Positions 1 through 9,729 are shown, counted from the stretch's first letter. The stretch is 64,000 bases of DNA from Klebsiella spallanzanii (GCF_902158555.1 NZ_CABGGS010000043.1:1-64000), one strand, 5' to 3'. The notes: generated by a model from the sequence alone, not told the origin. Numbers and translations: made by a program.

Positions 1-887
1 TGATTTTTATGGGCGTGGGGGCGATGACCGACTTCGGCCCGCTGCTGGCCAACCCGCGCACCCTGCTGCTGGGGGCGGCGGCGCAGTTCGGTATCTTCGC
101 CACGGTGCTCGGGGCGCTGACGCTGAACTACTTCGGCCTTATCAGCTTCACCCTGCCTCAGGCGGCGGCCATCGGCATCATCGGCGGGGCGGACGGCCCG
201 ACGGCGATTTACCTGTCGGGCAAGCTGGCGCCGGAGCTGCTGGGGGCCATCGCGGTGGCGGCGTACTCGTATATGGCGCTGGTGCCGTTAATCCAGCCGC
301 CGATAATGAAGGCGCTGACGACGGAGAAGGAGCGGAAAATTCGCATGGTGCAGCTGCGCACGGTGAGCAAGCGGGAGAAGATTCTGTTCCCGGCGGTGCT
401 GTTGCTGCTGGTGGCGCTGCTGCTGCCGGACGCGGCCCCGTTGCTGGGGATGTTCTGCTTCGGCAACCTGATGCGCGAGAGCGGGGTGGTGGAGCGTCTG
501 AGCGACACGGTGCAGAACGGGCTGATTAATATCGTGACCATCTTCCTGGGATTATCCGTGGGCGCAAAGCTGGTGGCGGACAAGTTCCTGCAGCCGCAGA
601 CGCTGGGGATACTGGTGCTGGGGGTGATTGCGTTCGGTATCGGGACGGCGGCCGGGGTGCTGATGGCGAAGCTGCTCAATAAGTTCAGCAAGAATCCGAT
701 TAACCCGCTGATAGGTTCCGCCGGGGTCTCGGCGGTGCCGATGGCGGCCAGGGTGTCGAACAAGGTGGGCCTGGAGTCGGACGCGCAGAACTTCCTGCTG
801 ATGCACGCGATGGGCCCGAACGTGGCGGGGGTGATTGGCTCGGCGATAGCCGCCGGGGTGATGCTCAAGTACGTGCTGGCGATGTAA
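1..887 (+). CDS. oadB: Oxaloacetate decarboxylase beta subunit, C-terminal part (5' end outside window)
   Basis: Membrane subunit of the biotin-dependent, sodium-pumping oxaloacetate decarboxylase: it decarboxylates carboxybiotin carried by OadA and moves Na+ outward. The reading frame is already open at base 3, so the gene is cut by the window edge; about 294 of the roughly 430 residues of the family are present. The conserved [14 protein letters not shown] motif, which holds the Asp used for Na+ coupling in Klebsiella OadB, is seen near residue 62 of the visible part. Several hydrophobic segments follow, and the C-terminus ends in [15 protein letters not shown], typical of the family. The alpha and gamma subunits presumably lie to the left. 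Such clusters serve anaerobic citrate or tartrate fermentation. Confidence 0.93.
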   Translation, partial: IFMGVGAMTDFGPLLANPRTLLLGAAAQFGIFATVLGALTLNYFGLISFTLPQAAAIGIIGGADGPTAIYLSGKLAPELLGAIAVAAYSYMALVPLIQPPIMKALTTEKERKIRMVQLRTVSKREKILFPAVLLLLVALLLPDAAPLLGMFCFGNLMRESGVVERLSDTVQNGLINIVTIFLGLSVGAKLVADKFLQPQTLGILVLGVIAFGIGTAAGVLMAKLLNKFSKNPINPLIGSAGVSAVPMAARVSNKVGLESDAQNFLLMHAMGPNVAGVIGSAIAAGVMLKYVLAM

Positions 888-899
888 ACCAGTACCTTT

Positions 900-930
900 C
901 CCGGCTTGCGCTGCGCTGAGCCGGGCTACG
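900..930. repeat. REP-like palindrome between oadB and the CitG-like gene
   Basis: CCCGGCT at 900-906 pairs with AGCCGGG at 919-925, and the unit ends in CTACG. This is the layout of enterobacterial repetitive extragenic palindromes. Related units are seen at 27816-27843 and 60498-60527. It lies in the 90-base gap after oadB and may affect the stability of the upstream mRNA. Confidence 0.65.
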
Positions 931-977
931 GGTTCACAGCCGTCTGCAAGCCGGGAATGTCCCATAAGGAGACTTTG

Positions 978-1676
978 ATGAATGAAACCATAGCATTTCG
1001 TCCGGAAGGCCGGGCATCGACAAAAGATGTGGTTGTCAATTACACGCTGGCGTCACTGGACGAGCTTGAACAACTGCATCCGGCGCTGAATCTGCTGGCG
1101 CACCCGTCAATCGTCCGTGGCAGCCATGATTTCTTTGTCCGTTGTTATGATGCGGGCGTACAGCATGCGCAGGCCGGGGTAGCTGAAACGGTAGCGGCTT
1201 TGCCGGATTCACTGCCACATGAACGGCAAAGGAGCGGGCTGCTGTGCGCCGCAGCCGGACGCTTAGATGTCCTGCGCCAGCCGCTGACGCACAACCGTTT
1301 ATGCGACCTGGCCGGTCAGTTCTGTGCTGGCATGCCAGATGTTGACAGCGAAACCCGCAGCGGTTTTTATACTGTGCGCAGCATATCGTTGCCGGTTTAC
1401 CGGCGGCTGTTGCGGGATCAATATTCTCATGGTGTCTGCCTGCAGCAGGCGCTGCTGCACCTGCTGGCCTGGAAGAGCGACTCCCCTTGGGCGCGACAGC
1501 AGGCGCAGCGGCTGCTCTGGCAGGGCGGCGTGCTGGGTGATAAAGGTGAGTTTGCGCTTATGACGCTGGATGATGAACTGCGTGAGCGCCAGATCGAGTG
1601 GCCCGGGCTGTGGTCGCTGCTGGCTGTAACCGGATTTCTGGCGAAATTCCCGGCCGGGCCGATATTTGCTGACTAA
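978..1676 (+). CDS. CitG-family-like protein without the family's signature motifs
   Basis: A 232-residue protein. The ATG at 978 is preceded by AAGGAG with good spacing; a start at 906 would have no such site. Residues from about 82 on can be laid along triphosphoribosyl-dephospho-CoA synthase (CitG/MdcB): a GLLCAAAGRL block, a QPLT...LC block, SGFYTVRSISLPVYRRLL, LLHLLAWKSDSP, and a C-terminal SLLAVTGFLAKFP. The blocks that mark active CitG (KPGLVD, GVNTHKG, DTNxxSRGG, NLSPGGSADLL) are missing or replaced, for example by SDSPWARQQ and IEWPGLWSLL. CitG makes the prosthetic-group precursor of citrate lyase; oxaloacetate decarboxylase does not need that group. The protein may therefore have a new, non-enzymatic or accessory role, or be decaying. 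The homology is judged by eye. The gene ends 27 bases from the convergent degS. Confidence 0.7.
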   Translation: MNETIAFRPEGRASTKDVVVNYTLASLDELEQLHPALNLLAHPSIVRGSHDFFVRCYDAGVQHAQAGVAETVAALPDSLPHERQRSGLLCAAAGRLDVLRQPLTHNRLCDLAGQFCAGMPDVDSETRSGFYTVRSISLPVYRRLLRDQYSHGVCLQQALLHLLAWKSDSPWARQQAQRLLWQGGVLGDKGEFALMTLDDELRERQIEWPGLWSLLAVTGFLAKFPAGPIFAD

Positions 1677-1681
1677 AGCGT

Positions 1682-1699
1682 GCTCCCCTCCCGGGGAGC
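1682..1699. terminator. Hairpin between the convergent CitG-like gene and degS
   Basis: GCTCCCC at 1682-1688 and GGGGAGC at 1693-1699 form a 7-bp GC-rich stem with a 4-base loop. No strong T-run follows on either strand, so this is a weak or bidirectional terminator candidate. Confidence 0.5.
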
Positions 1700-1702
1700 C
1701 TG

Positions 1703-2764
1703 TTAATTGGTTGCCGGATATTCCTGTACGGCGATATGCAGAGTAATTTTCTTATCGTCACGCATAATCACCACCGGAATTTCCGAGCCCGGGCGAATCT
1801 CCGCAACCTGATCCATTGTTTCCAGAGCTGAGACGGCGGGCTTATCGTTAACTGAAATAATCACGTCATTGGCGCGGATCCCGGCCTGTGCCGCAGGGCC
1901 ATCAGGGGCAACATCATTGACAACGATCCCTTGAAGCTGATCGATGCCGCCGCCGCCCTGCGCATGCAATGGTGCAATTTCGCGGCCGCTGATCCCAATG
2001 TAGCCACGAATCACGCGGCCATCGCGGATCAGCTTATCCATGATTTTGGTTGCCAGTTGGAAAGGAATAGCAAAACCAATCCCTTCAGGCGTTTCACCGT
2101 CGTTGCTTTTATCAAATGACAGCGTATTGATACCCATCAGCTCGCCCAGTGAGTTCACCAGCGCGCCGCCGGAGTTACCATGGTTGATTGACGCATCGGT
2201 CTGCAGGAAGTTCTGCCGCCCGGTGGGGTTCAGGCCGATACGACCAGTGGCGCTGATAATTCCCTGGGTAATGGTTTGCCCCAGGTTATAGGGGTTACCA
2301 ATGGCCAGGACGACATCACCGATATGCGGTAAGCGTTTGGGATTAATAGGAATAACCGGCAGGCCGTTACTGGCGTTAATTTTTAAAACGGCCAGATCGG
2401 TAAGAGTATCTGAACCCACCAGCAGCGCTTCAAATACCCGACCATCCTGCAGCGCGACGATAATTTGATCGGCATCGTTAATCACGTGCTTGTTCGTCAG
2501 AATGTAGCCGCGCTGATCCATAATCACGCCGGAACCGAGAGTCAGCTGGTTGTGGCTGGTACTATTGAGGGCGCGGGTATACACGTTCACTACTGCGGGT
2601 GCAGCGCGGCGAACGGCAGAGTTATAGCTGGCGGGTGATTCGTCCGCGCTATCGTATTGTGTGGTCGGCGAAATTTGCCATTGGCGCAGCGAAGGCATAA
2701 CGGCCAGCAGCAGGCCCCCGACGATCAGACCGATGATTATCGAACGTAAAAGCTTTCCAGGCAT
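1703..2764 (-). CDS. degS: Site-1 protease DegS, envelope stress sensor
   Basis: Inner-membrane-anchored serine protease that cuts RseA when its PDZ domain binds C-termini of misassembled porins, which starts the sigma-E response. The protein is 353 residues from the start MPGKLLRS, aligned to the family start; E. coli DegS has 355. The frame runs 19 codons further upstream, but that extension is cysteine-rich and not conserved. Residues 5-25 form the single membrane anchor. The catalytic triad reads as H93 (TNKHV), D123 (LTDLAVLK) and S198 (GNSGGAL). One PDZ domain occupies roughly residues 250-345. It lies 84 bases downstream of degQ on the same strand. The upstream region shows no strong Shine-Dalgarno. 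Confidence 0.95.
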   Translation of the reverse strand: MPGKLLRSIIIGLIVGGLLLAVMPSLRQWQISPTTQYDSADESPASYNSAVRRAAPAVVNVYTRALNSTSHNQLTLGSGVIMDQRGYILTNKHVINDADQIIVALQDGRVFEALLVGSDTLTDLAVLKINASNGLPVIPINPKRLPHIGDVVLAIGNPYNLGQTITQGIISATGRIGLNPTGRQNFLQTDASINHGNSGGALVNSLGELMGINTLSFDKSNDGETPEGIGFAIPFQLATKIMDKLIRDGRVIRGYIGISGREIAPLHAQGGGGIDQLQGIVVNDVAPDGPAAQAGIRANDVIISVNDKPAVSALETMDQVAEIRPGSEIPVVIMRDDKKITLHIAVQEYPATN

Positions 2765-2848
2765 GATGCAGATATCGTTGGTGGATGGACAGGCGCAGCA
2801 TAACACGACTTGTCCGGGCATCGTACTGCATGCGATGCCCGGGATGAG

Positions 2849-4216
2849 TTAGCGCAATAGCAGATAGATGCTTTCGCTGCCGCGGATAACGTTTAAAGCA
2901 ATGACCGTTGGCTTGCTTTCCAGCACTTTTCTCAGTTCGGCAATGGAATGAATGCGCTCACGGTTGAGGCCAATAATGATATCGTCTTTATGCAGGCCCG
3001 CCTGCGCCGCCGGGCTGCCCTTATCAACGTTATCAATAGCCACGCCTTTGGTGCCATCTTTCATTTGGCCATCGCTTAACGAAGCGCCCTGCAATGCAGG
3101 AATGATCAGCTCAGCGCTGGCGGTAGAAGAGGTGCTCTTATCCAGCGTGACCTCAACCTCGACGGGTTTGCTGTCGCGCAGCAGCCCAAGCTTCACTTTG
3201 GTGCCCGGCTCCGTGGTGGCGATGCGCGAGCGAAGTTCCGCGAAGCTGTTGAGCGGTTTTCCGTTCAGGCTAACGATAACATCACCGGATTTGATCCCTG
3301 CTTTAGCGGACCCGGAGTTTGGCAGCACTTCGCTGACGAACGCGCCGCGCTGAACATCAAGATTCATCGCTTTGGCAATATCCGCGCTCATTTCCATCCC
3401 TTTAATCCCCAGCAGGCCGCGTTTGATTTCACCAAACTGAATCAGCTGCTGCGCAAGGGTTTTCGCCATATTGCTCGGAATAGCAAAACCAATACCGACG
3501 CTACCGCCGCCAGGGGCCAGAATAGCGGTGTTGATACCAATCAGCTCGCCGTTGAGGTTCAATAGCGCGCCACCGGAGTTGCCGCGGTTGATCGAAGCAT
3601 CCGTCTGGATAAAGTTCTCCAGCCCCTCAAGATTCAGGCCGCTACGGCCAAGGGCTGAAACAATCCCTGACGTGGCGGTCTGCCCCAGGCCAAACGGGTT
3701 GCCAACGGCGACGGCGAAGTCGCCAACCCGCAGCTTATCAGAGTCGGCGATAGCGATTTGCGTCAGATTACTGGGCTTGAGGATCTGCAGCAGGGCGATA
3801 TCGCTCTGTTCGTCGCTGCCAACCAGCTTGGCATCGAACTCTCGCCCATCGTTGAGCTGGACGCTGATTTTCTGTGCCTGATTAATGACGTGATTATTGG
3901 TCAGCACATAGCCTTTCGCGGCGTCAATGATGACCCCTGAACCCAGACCTTCAAACGGCTGGGCCTGTTCTTGCGGCGCATTGTCGCCAAAATATTTTTT
4001 CAGCTCTTCCGGCATATTTTGTGCAGGTGAAGCCGTGCCCTCAACCTGTACGCTTACCACTGCCGGTAACACTTTTTCCAGCATCGGCGCCAGGCTTGGC
4101 AATGCGCCCTGACCCGGAACCTGTGTCGGTAATGACGCTGCTGCCGGAGGTAAGGCGGACAACGACAACCCAATGCTTAACGCTAACGCACTCAACAGCA
4201 AAGTCTGTTTCTTCAT
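2849..4216 (-). CDS. degQ: Periplasmic serine endoprotease/chaperone DegQ
   Basis: HtrA-family protease that degrades or holds unfolded periplasmic proteins. The length is 455 residues, the E. coli length. The signal peptide is about residues 1-27, ending in PPAAA. The trypsin-like domain has the triad H109 (TNNHV), D139 (QSDIALLQ) and S214 (RGNSGGAL). Two PDZ domains follow, at about 257-350 and 365-453. Compared with DegP the LA loop is short, as expected for DegQ. It precedes degS, which lacks a clear promoter of its own, so the two are probably co-transcribed at least in part. Confidence 0.96.
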   Translation of the reverse strand: MKKQTLLLSALALSIGLSLSALPPAAASLPTQVPGQGALPSLAPMLEKVLPAVVSVQVEGTASPAQNMPEELKKYFGDNAPQEQAQPFEGLGSGVIIDAAKGYVLTNNHVINQAQKISVQLNDGREFDAKLVGSDEQSDIALLQILKPSNLTQIAIADSDKLRVGDFAVAVGNPFGLGQTATSGIVSALGRSGLNLEGLENFIQTDASINRGNSGGALLNLNGELIGINTAILAPGGGSVGIGFAIPSNMAKTLAQQLIQFGEIKRGLLGIKGMEMSADIAKAMNLDVQRGAFVSEVLPNSGSAKAGIKSGDVIVSLNGKPLNSFAELRSRIATTEPGTKVKLGLLRDSKPVEVEVTLDKSTSSTASAELIIPALQGASLSDGQMKDGTKGVAIDNVDKGSPAAQAGLHKDDIIIGLNRERIHSIAELRKVLESKPTVIALNVIRGSESIYLLLR

Positions 4217-4388
4217 TAGATGCTGGCTCTCGTAACCTGAAGTGTATGGAAAACGTCCCGAATGGCCTGATGTTATTGAATTTTCGACCGGGTAACAATG
4301 TGGTCAATGTTTAAATTGTAGCTGGGATGAGTGGTTGAGACGGGCGCAGAGGGTGCGCCCGGAGAATATTTTTAATGTAGCGGAAGGA

Positions 4389-4787
4389 TTAGTCGCGCTT
4401 TGCGCCACCGCGCAGCAGGCCAGACGCGCCTTCGGAATAGTCGCGCGGCATCTGAACCGGAGCCTGATCGTTGCCCGCTTCAGACTCTTCCAGACGATTG
4501 CGGAACGGATTGGCGTCCGCCATGCTGTCCGGCAGCAGGTTGCTGGAGCTTTTTGCCATGTGCTGATACAGCTGGCGGTAATCATGCGCCATGTTATCCA
4601 GCAGCTCGGCGCTGCGGGCAAAGTGGCTGACCAGCTCTTCACGGTACTCTTCCAGCTCTGCTTTATTCTTTTCCAGTTCGAATTGCAGCGCCTGTTGTTG
4701 GCGTAATTTGCGGTTGCCAAAACGCATGGCGACGGCACCAATGATGATACCGACAACTAGCCCAATTAGCGCATATTCCCAGGTCAT
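4389..4787 (-). CDS. zapG: ZapG (YhcB, DUF1043), envelope and division-associated membrane protein
   Basis: A 132-residue protein with an N-terminal membrane helix (residues 2-22, starting MTWEYALIGLVVG) and a long cytoplasmic coiled coil (about 28-85), ending in SGLLRGGAKRD. The family interacts with division and cell-wall synthesis factors, and loss disturbs cell shape. An ATG two codons earlier (4793) touches the GGGAG, so the ATG at 4787, with GGGAG and a 6-base gap, is chosen; it also matches the E. coli length. It is divergent from zapE across 190 bases that should hold both promoters. Confidence 0.93.
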   Translation of the reverse strand: MTWEYALIGLVVGIIIGAVAMRFGNRKLRQQQALQFELEKNKAELEEYREELVSHFARSAELLDNMAHDYRQLYQHMAKSSSNLLPDSMADANPFRNRLEESEAGNDQAPVQMPRDYSEGASGLLRGGAKRD

Positions 4788-4977
4788 GAACATCTCCCGT
4801 TGTTTTGTGGTTCCGTAGGGTGGCTGTGAGGCTCTCCGCCTGCGCCCGATAGTGCCACTATAACCGCTAATCCTACAGAAGTGGAATCCTGGCGTGTCAT
4901 CGCGTAGTGTAGAACAGCCTTTTTTTCGTCAATCGTGAGCTACGGCATTACGGTTTTCAAGGAATAACAATTAGATC

Positions 4978-6111
4978 ATGCAAAGCCTGTCCCCAACATC
5001 GCGTTACCTTTCTGCCCTTAAAGAGGGGAGCCATCAACCCGACGACGTGCAGCAAGAAGCGGTCAGTCGTCTCGATACCATTTATCATGAATTGCAAAAT
5101 AAGCCCTCGGTTGTGCCGCAAACTGGCGGTGGTCTGCGGGCGAAATTTGGCAAGCTGCTGGGCAAGCGTGAGCCCGTTGCTGAAACGGTCGCAGTACGCG
5201 GTCTCTATATGTGGGGTGGCGTCGGGCGGGGGAAAACCTGGCTGATGGATCTGTTCTATCAAAGCCTGCCGGGCGAGCGTAAACAACGTCTGCATTTTCA
5301 TCGCTTTATGCTGCGGGTTCATGAAGAGTTAACCACGCTGCAGGGGCACAGCGATCCGCTGGAAATCGTAGCGGACCGTTTTAAAGCTGAAACCGATGTG
5401 CTCTGCTTTGATGAGTTTTTTGTCTCTGATATTACCGATGCGATGCTGCTGGGGGGGCTGATGAAAGCGCTGTTTGCCCGCGGGATAACCCTGGTGGCAA
5501 CGTCTAATATTCCTCCTGACGAACTGTACCGTAACGGTCTGCAGCGCGCCCGCTTCCTGCCTGCGATCGACGCGATTAAGCAGCACTGCGATGTGATGAA
5601 TGTCGACGCCGGTATTGATTACCGCTTACGTACTCTGACCCAGGCTCATCTGTGGCTGTCGCCGCTCAATGCGGAGACTCAGCAGCAAATGGATAAGCTC
5701 TGGTTGGCTCTGGCGGGCGCAAAGCGCGAGCAGATGCCAATGCTGGAGATAAACCACCGCCCGCTGCCAACGCTGGGAGCCGAAAATCAGACACTGGCGG
5801 CGTCGTTTGCGACGCTGTGTGTGGATGCGCGTAGCCAGCACGACTATATTGCGCTTTCACGGCTGTTTCATACTGTGATGCTTTTTGATGTTCCGGTCAT
5901 GACGGCACAGCTTGAGAGCGAGGCGCGGCGCTTTATTGCCTTGGTTGATGAGTTTTACGAACGCCACGTCAAACTGGTGGTCAGCGCGGCGGTGCCGCTG
6001 TACGACATTTACCAAGGCGAACGGCTGAAATTCGAGTTCCAGCGCTGTTTGTCGCGTCTGCAGGAGATGCAGAGCGAGGAGTATCTGAAGCGGGAACATC
6101 TACCGGGTTAA
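4978..6111 (+). CDS. zapE: Cell division ATPase ZapE (AFG1 family)
   Basis: A 377-residue AFG1-like ATPase (E. coli form 375). In E. coli it is recruited to the constriction site late in division and lowers FtsZ ring stability. The Walker A motif GGVGRGKT is at residues 80-87 and Walker B is LCFDEFF near residue 143. No membrane segment is present. It is divergent from zapG. The gene ends 219 bases before rplM, which has its own promoter. Confidence 0.95.
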   Translation: MQSLSPTSRYLSALKEGSHQPDDVQQEAVSRLDTIYHELQNKPSVVPQTGGGLRAKFGKLLGKREPVAETVAVRGLYMWGGVGRGKTWLMDLFYQSLPGERKQRLHFHRFMLRVHEELTTLQGHSDPLEIVADRFKAETDVLCFDEFFVSDITDAMLLGGLMKALFARGITLVATSNIPPDELYRNGLQRARFLPAIDAIKQHCDVMNVDAGIDYRLRTLTQAHLWLSPLNAETQQQMDKLWLALAGAKREQMPMLEINHRPLPTLGAENQTLAASFATLCVDARSQHDYIALSRLFHTVMLFDVPVMTAQLESEARRFIALVDEFYERHVKLVVSAAVPLYDIYQGERLKFEFQRCLSRLQEMQSEEYLKREHLPG

Positions 6112-6133
6112 AACCGGGTACAAATCACATAAA

Positions 6134-6759
<626 letters not shown>

Positions 6760-6771
6760 TCGGGATTATAG

Positions 6772-7167
<396 letters not shown>

Positions 7168-7200
7168 TTGTTTTCTGCTCACGCAGAACAATTTGCGAAA

Positions 7201-7226
7201 AAACCCGCTTCGGCGGGTTTTTTTAT
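7201..7226 (+). terminator. Rho-independent terminator after rpsI
   Basis: AAACCCGC, loop TTCG, GCGGGTTT and then a T-run to 7224. It has a stable UUCG-type tetraloop and a complete U-tract. Confidence 0.93.
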
Positions 7227-7477
7227 GGATAAAACGGTCATTTTCCCTCTACAAACGCCCCTTTATTACCACTTTTTCAGCATTTCCAGAATCCCCTCAC
7301 CACAACGTCTTCAAAATCTGGTAAACTATCATCCAATTTTCTGCCCAAATGCTGGTGATTGTTCATTTTTTGTTTGGATGATGAGCAAAAATGATGCCAC
7401 GCAAATGGGGTTTTTACATCTGGCTGGCCATGTGGTCGGCAGCAGTACAAAAATTCTGAATATACCTGGAGGTTTTC

Positions 7478-8116
7478 ATGGCTGTCGCTGCCAACAAACG
7501 TTCGGTAATGACGCTGTTTTCTGGTCCTACTGACATCTATAGCCATCAGGTCCGCATCGTGCTGGCCGAAAAAGGTGTTAGTTTTGAGATAGAACACGTG
7601 GAGAAGGACAACCCACCTCAGGATCTGATTGACCTCAACCCGAATCAAAGCGTTCCGACGCTTGTGGATCGTGAGCTCACTCTGTGGGAATCTCGCATCA
7701 TTATGGAATACCTGGATGAGCGTTTCCCGCATCCACCGTTAATGCCGGTATATCCGGTTGCTCGCGGGGAAAGCCGTCTGTACATGCAACGTATCGAGAA
7801 AGACTGGTATTCGCTAATGAATACCATTCAGACCGGTACCGCTGCGCAGGCTGATACTGCGCGTAAGCAGCTGCGTGAAGAACTACAGGCGATTGCGCCG
7901 GTCTTCACCCAGAAGCCATACTTCCTGAGCGATGAGTTTAGCCTAGTGGACTGCTACCTGGCTCCGCTGCTGTGGCGTCTGCCTGTTCTTGGTGTAGAAC
8001 TGGTTGGTGCTGGCGCGAAAGAGCTCAAAGGCTATATGACTCGCGTATTTGAGCGTGATTCCTTCCTCGCTTCTTTAACTGAAGCCGAGCGTGAAATGCG
8101 CCTCGGTCGGGGCTAA
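7478..8116 (+). CDS. sspA: Stringent starvation protein A
   Basis: A 212-residue RNA-polymerase-associated protein with a glutathione S-transferase fold. The N-terminal thioredoxin-like part is about residues 10-85 (contains NPNQSVPTLV and ESRIIMEYL) and the helical part 90-205. It has no GST activity. In E. coli it lowers H-NS levels in stationary phase and aids acid tolerance and phage P1 late transcription. The start has GGAGG 7 bases upstream. The 310-base gap after rpsI holds the rpsI terminator and presumably the sspA promoter, which I could not place with certainty. sspB follows 3 bases after its stop. Confidence 0.96.
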   Translation: MAVAANKRSVMTLFSGPTDIYSHQVRIVLAEKGVSFEIEHVEKDNPPQDLIDLNPNQSVPTLVDRELTLWESRIIMEYLDERFPHPPLMPVYPVARGESRLYMQRIEKDWYSLMNTIQTGTAAQADTARKQLREELQAIAPVFTQKPYFLSDEFSLVDCYLAPLLWRLPVLGVELVGAGAKELKGYMTRVFERDSFLASLTEAEREMRLGRG

Positions 8117-8119
8117 ATA

Positions 8120-8617
8120 ATGGATGTATCACAGCTGACGCCGCGTCGTCCGTACTTGTTACGGGCGTTCTATGAGTGGCTGCTGGATAACCAGCTGACT
8201 CCGCATCTGGTCGTTGACGTGACTCTGCCGGGCGTACTTGTCCCGATGGAGTACGCTCGCGATGGGCAAATTGTCCTCAATATTGCCCCTCGCGCCGTTG
8301 GTAATCTGGAGCTGGCCAACGACGAAGTGCGCTTTAACGCGCGCTTTGGCGGCGTGCCGCGCAATGTCTCTGTGCCCATGGCTGCCGTACTGGCGGTTTA
8401 CGCACGTGAGAACGGTGCGGGGACCATGTTTGAACCTGAAGCGGCCTACGATGAAGACGTCACCAGCCTGAATGATGACGAAGAATTGCCAGGCAACGAC
8501 AGCGAAACGGTCATGTCGGTGATTGATGGCGATAAGTCAGATAATCATGATGACGATCCCGATGATACGCCAACTCCGCCACGCGGTGGGCGTCCTGCGC
8601 TGCGCGTCGTAAAATAA
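8120..8617 (+). CDS. sspB: ClpXP protease specificity-enhancing factor SspB
   Basis: A 165-residue adaptor that binds ssrA-tagged proteins and hands them to ClpXP. The folded N-terminal domain (about 1-115) holds the ssrA-peptide groove. It is followed by an acidic flexible linker (residues 110-150, rich in D and E). The C-terminal ClpX-docking motif RGGRPALRVVK is intact. It is co-transcribed with sspA with a 3-base gap and closed by the hairpin at 8662-8700. Confidence 0.96.
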   Translation: MDVSQLTPRRPYLLRAFYEWLLDNQLTPHLVVDVTLPGVLVPMEYARDGQIVLNIAPRAVGNLELANDEVRFNARFGGVPRNVSVPMAAVLAVYARENGAGTMFEPEAAYDEDVTSLNDDEELPGNDSETVMSVIDGDKSDNHDDDPDDTPTPPRGGRPALRVVK

Positions 8618-8661
8618 TTCAGCAAATTGACGTCTGTTTTTCTTGACGTTTTGGTATTTAT

Positions 8662-8700
8662 AGGGCCTTTTCCTTACTATTAAGGGGAAGGCCCTTTCTC
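8662..8700 (+). terminator. Rho-independent terminator after sspB
   Basis: AGGGCCTTTTCC at 8662-8673 pairs with GGGGAAGGCCCT at 8684-8695, with two G-U pairs and a 10-base loop. A pyrimidine run TTTCTC follows. Confidence 0.85.
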
Positions 8701-8757
8701 TTCTGTGCGGGATCTTCTTTCTCTCCAGGCAACGACTCGCTTGTATTTAGCATACCT

Positions 8758-8913
8758 TTAGTGGCGTCTGTATTTGTTGGGACCAATGCACCATATAGCG
8801 AGCCCTGATTGATAACGGTATGAATTAGCCCAGACGTGCTTATCCTCCGGTTTGAAGTCTTCCGGCAGGTCTTTGGGCTGGATAATGACCAGATGACCAG
8901 AATAGTCTGGCTA
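8758..8913 (-). pseudogene. Possible decayed coding fragment, unidentified
   Basis: On the minus strand 50 codons are free of stops between a TAG (8913-8911) and a TAA (8760-8758). The frame has no start codon but protein-like content, including HLVIIQPKDLPEDFKPEDKH and VWANSYRYQSGLAIWC. An overlapping 91-codon frame (8933-8658) begins with ATG in a TGATG overlap with the small ORF at 9052-8933, but its sequence looks less protein-like after about 20 codons. I read this as a gene remnant split by a frameshift. I do not recognise the family. Confidence 0.35.
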
Positions 8914-8932
8914 ACGGTGGCGGTTATGTGCA

Positions 8933-9052
8933 TCAGCGGCCACCCGGTTTCTTCTGTGGGATGCCTTTGAAGGGGATTTGTTTATATACTTCAAATAACA
9001 AGGTGCTTAGCAGGATAATCATAATTAAGTATTCCATACCTCCATCTTCCAT
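8933..9052 (-). CDS. Small single-span membrane ORF, hypothetical, possibly part of a remnant
   Basis: A 39-codon ORF starting MEDGGMEYLIM with one hydrophobic stretch (YLIMIILLSTLLF) and a basic tail ending QKKPGGR. A second Met at codon 6 sits directly behind GGAGG, too close for normal use; no good ribosome site precedes the first Met. Its stop overlaps the next minus-strand ATG as TGATG, which suggests a former two-gene unit. It may not be expressed. Confidence 0.3.
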   Translation of the reverse strand: MEDGGMEYLIMIILLSTLLFEVYKQIPFKGIPQKKPGGR

Positions 9053-9729
9053 GATGAGAATAGGCATCAATAAGATTATTTTATTGATTTGAATTAGTTG
9101 AAATTAATTTGTGTTTTAATTTGTTGCATATAATACATTTTATGAATTGATGGTGGCTGAGATATTTTAATATGTACTGGGACTCATTGTGCTTAAATAA
9201 TAAATTAATAGATTTCTCGGTGCAAATATTATTTTATGCAAAAATCATTGCGTTAATATCAATAACTCATTTTTAGATTTTGTCACGTTAATTATTAGTG
9301 GCTAAATAAGTTCACACAAAAAAAATTTTCTGAAATAATGTAAACGTTCACACTTCAAGCTGTTTAGTACTAATGTGCTTGTTTTTTAATCGCTTCCATT
9401 GTGCGGTGGCGTGACTTTCATTCGAAATGATAAATAATTATTTTTATTAAATCCCATTTTTAGTATTAATTGATGTTTCATTAGATACATATATTTATAC
9501 TGCCTGCCGTTGATACGCATCAATCAATATTAATTATTGTGCGTGCTGTAATTCTTTGAGTTTTATAGCTATTTTTCATCAGTTATTCTATTTTGAATTT
9601 AGCGGCTTTTTTGATGAATGAATAATCAATTTCTTAATTTATCAGGAGTTTTGAGCATATCTCCTTTCCCTTTATGTCGGGAGGGAAATAATGATGCTTA
9701 TTTAAATTTAATGCTTTTAAGGATGAATA
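9053..9729 (+). promoter_or_regulatory. AT-rich region upstream of the fimbrial cluster
   Basis: About 680 bases without a supported gene, far richer in A+T than the flanks, as is usual for H-NS-silenced fimbrial promoters. It has no GATC site, so a pap-type Dam/Lrp switch is unlikely, and I saw no pair of inverted repeats of the fimS kind. A near-palindrome TGTAAACGTTCACA at 9339-9352 resembles a LacI-family operator. No promoter hexamers were placed with confidence. Confidence 0.6.

Noticed and set aside
209-868. 219-codon minus-strand open frame opposite oadB
   Set aside because: Shadow of the GC-rich oadB coding strand; no domain or start signal.
906-977. Upstream start (906) for the CitG-like gene
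   Set aside because: It begins within the REP-like palindrome and has no ribosome site; ATG 978 has a clear AAGGAG.
9053-9729. Invertible promoter element of the fimS type
   Set aside because: No matched inverted repeats at a suitable distance and no recombinase gene nearby were seen.
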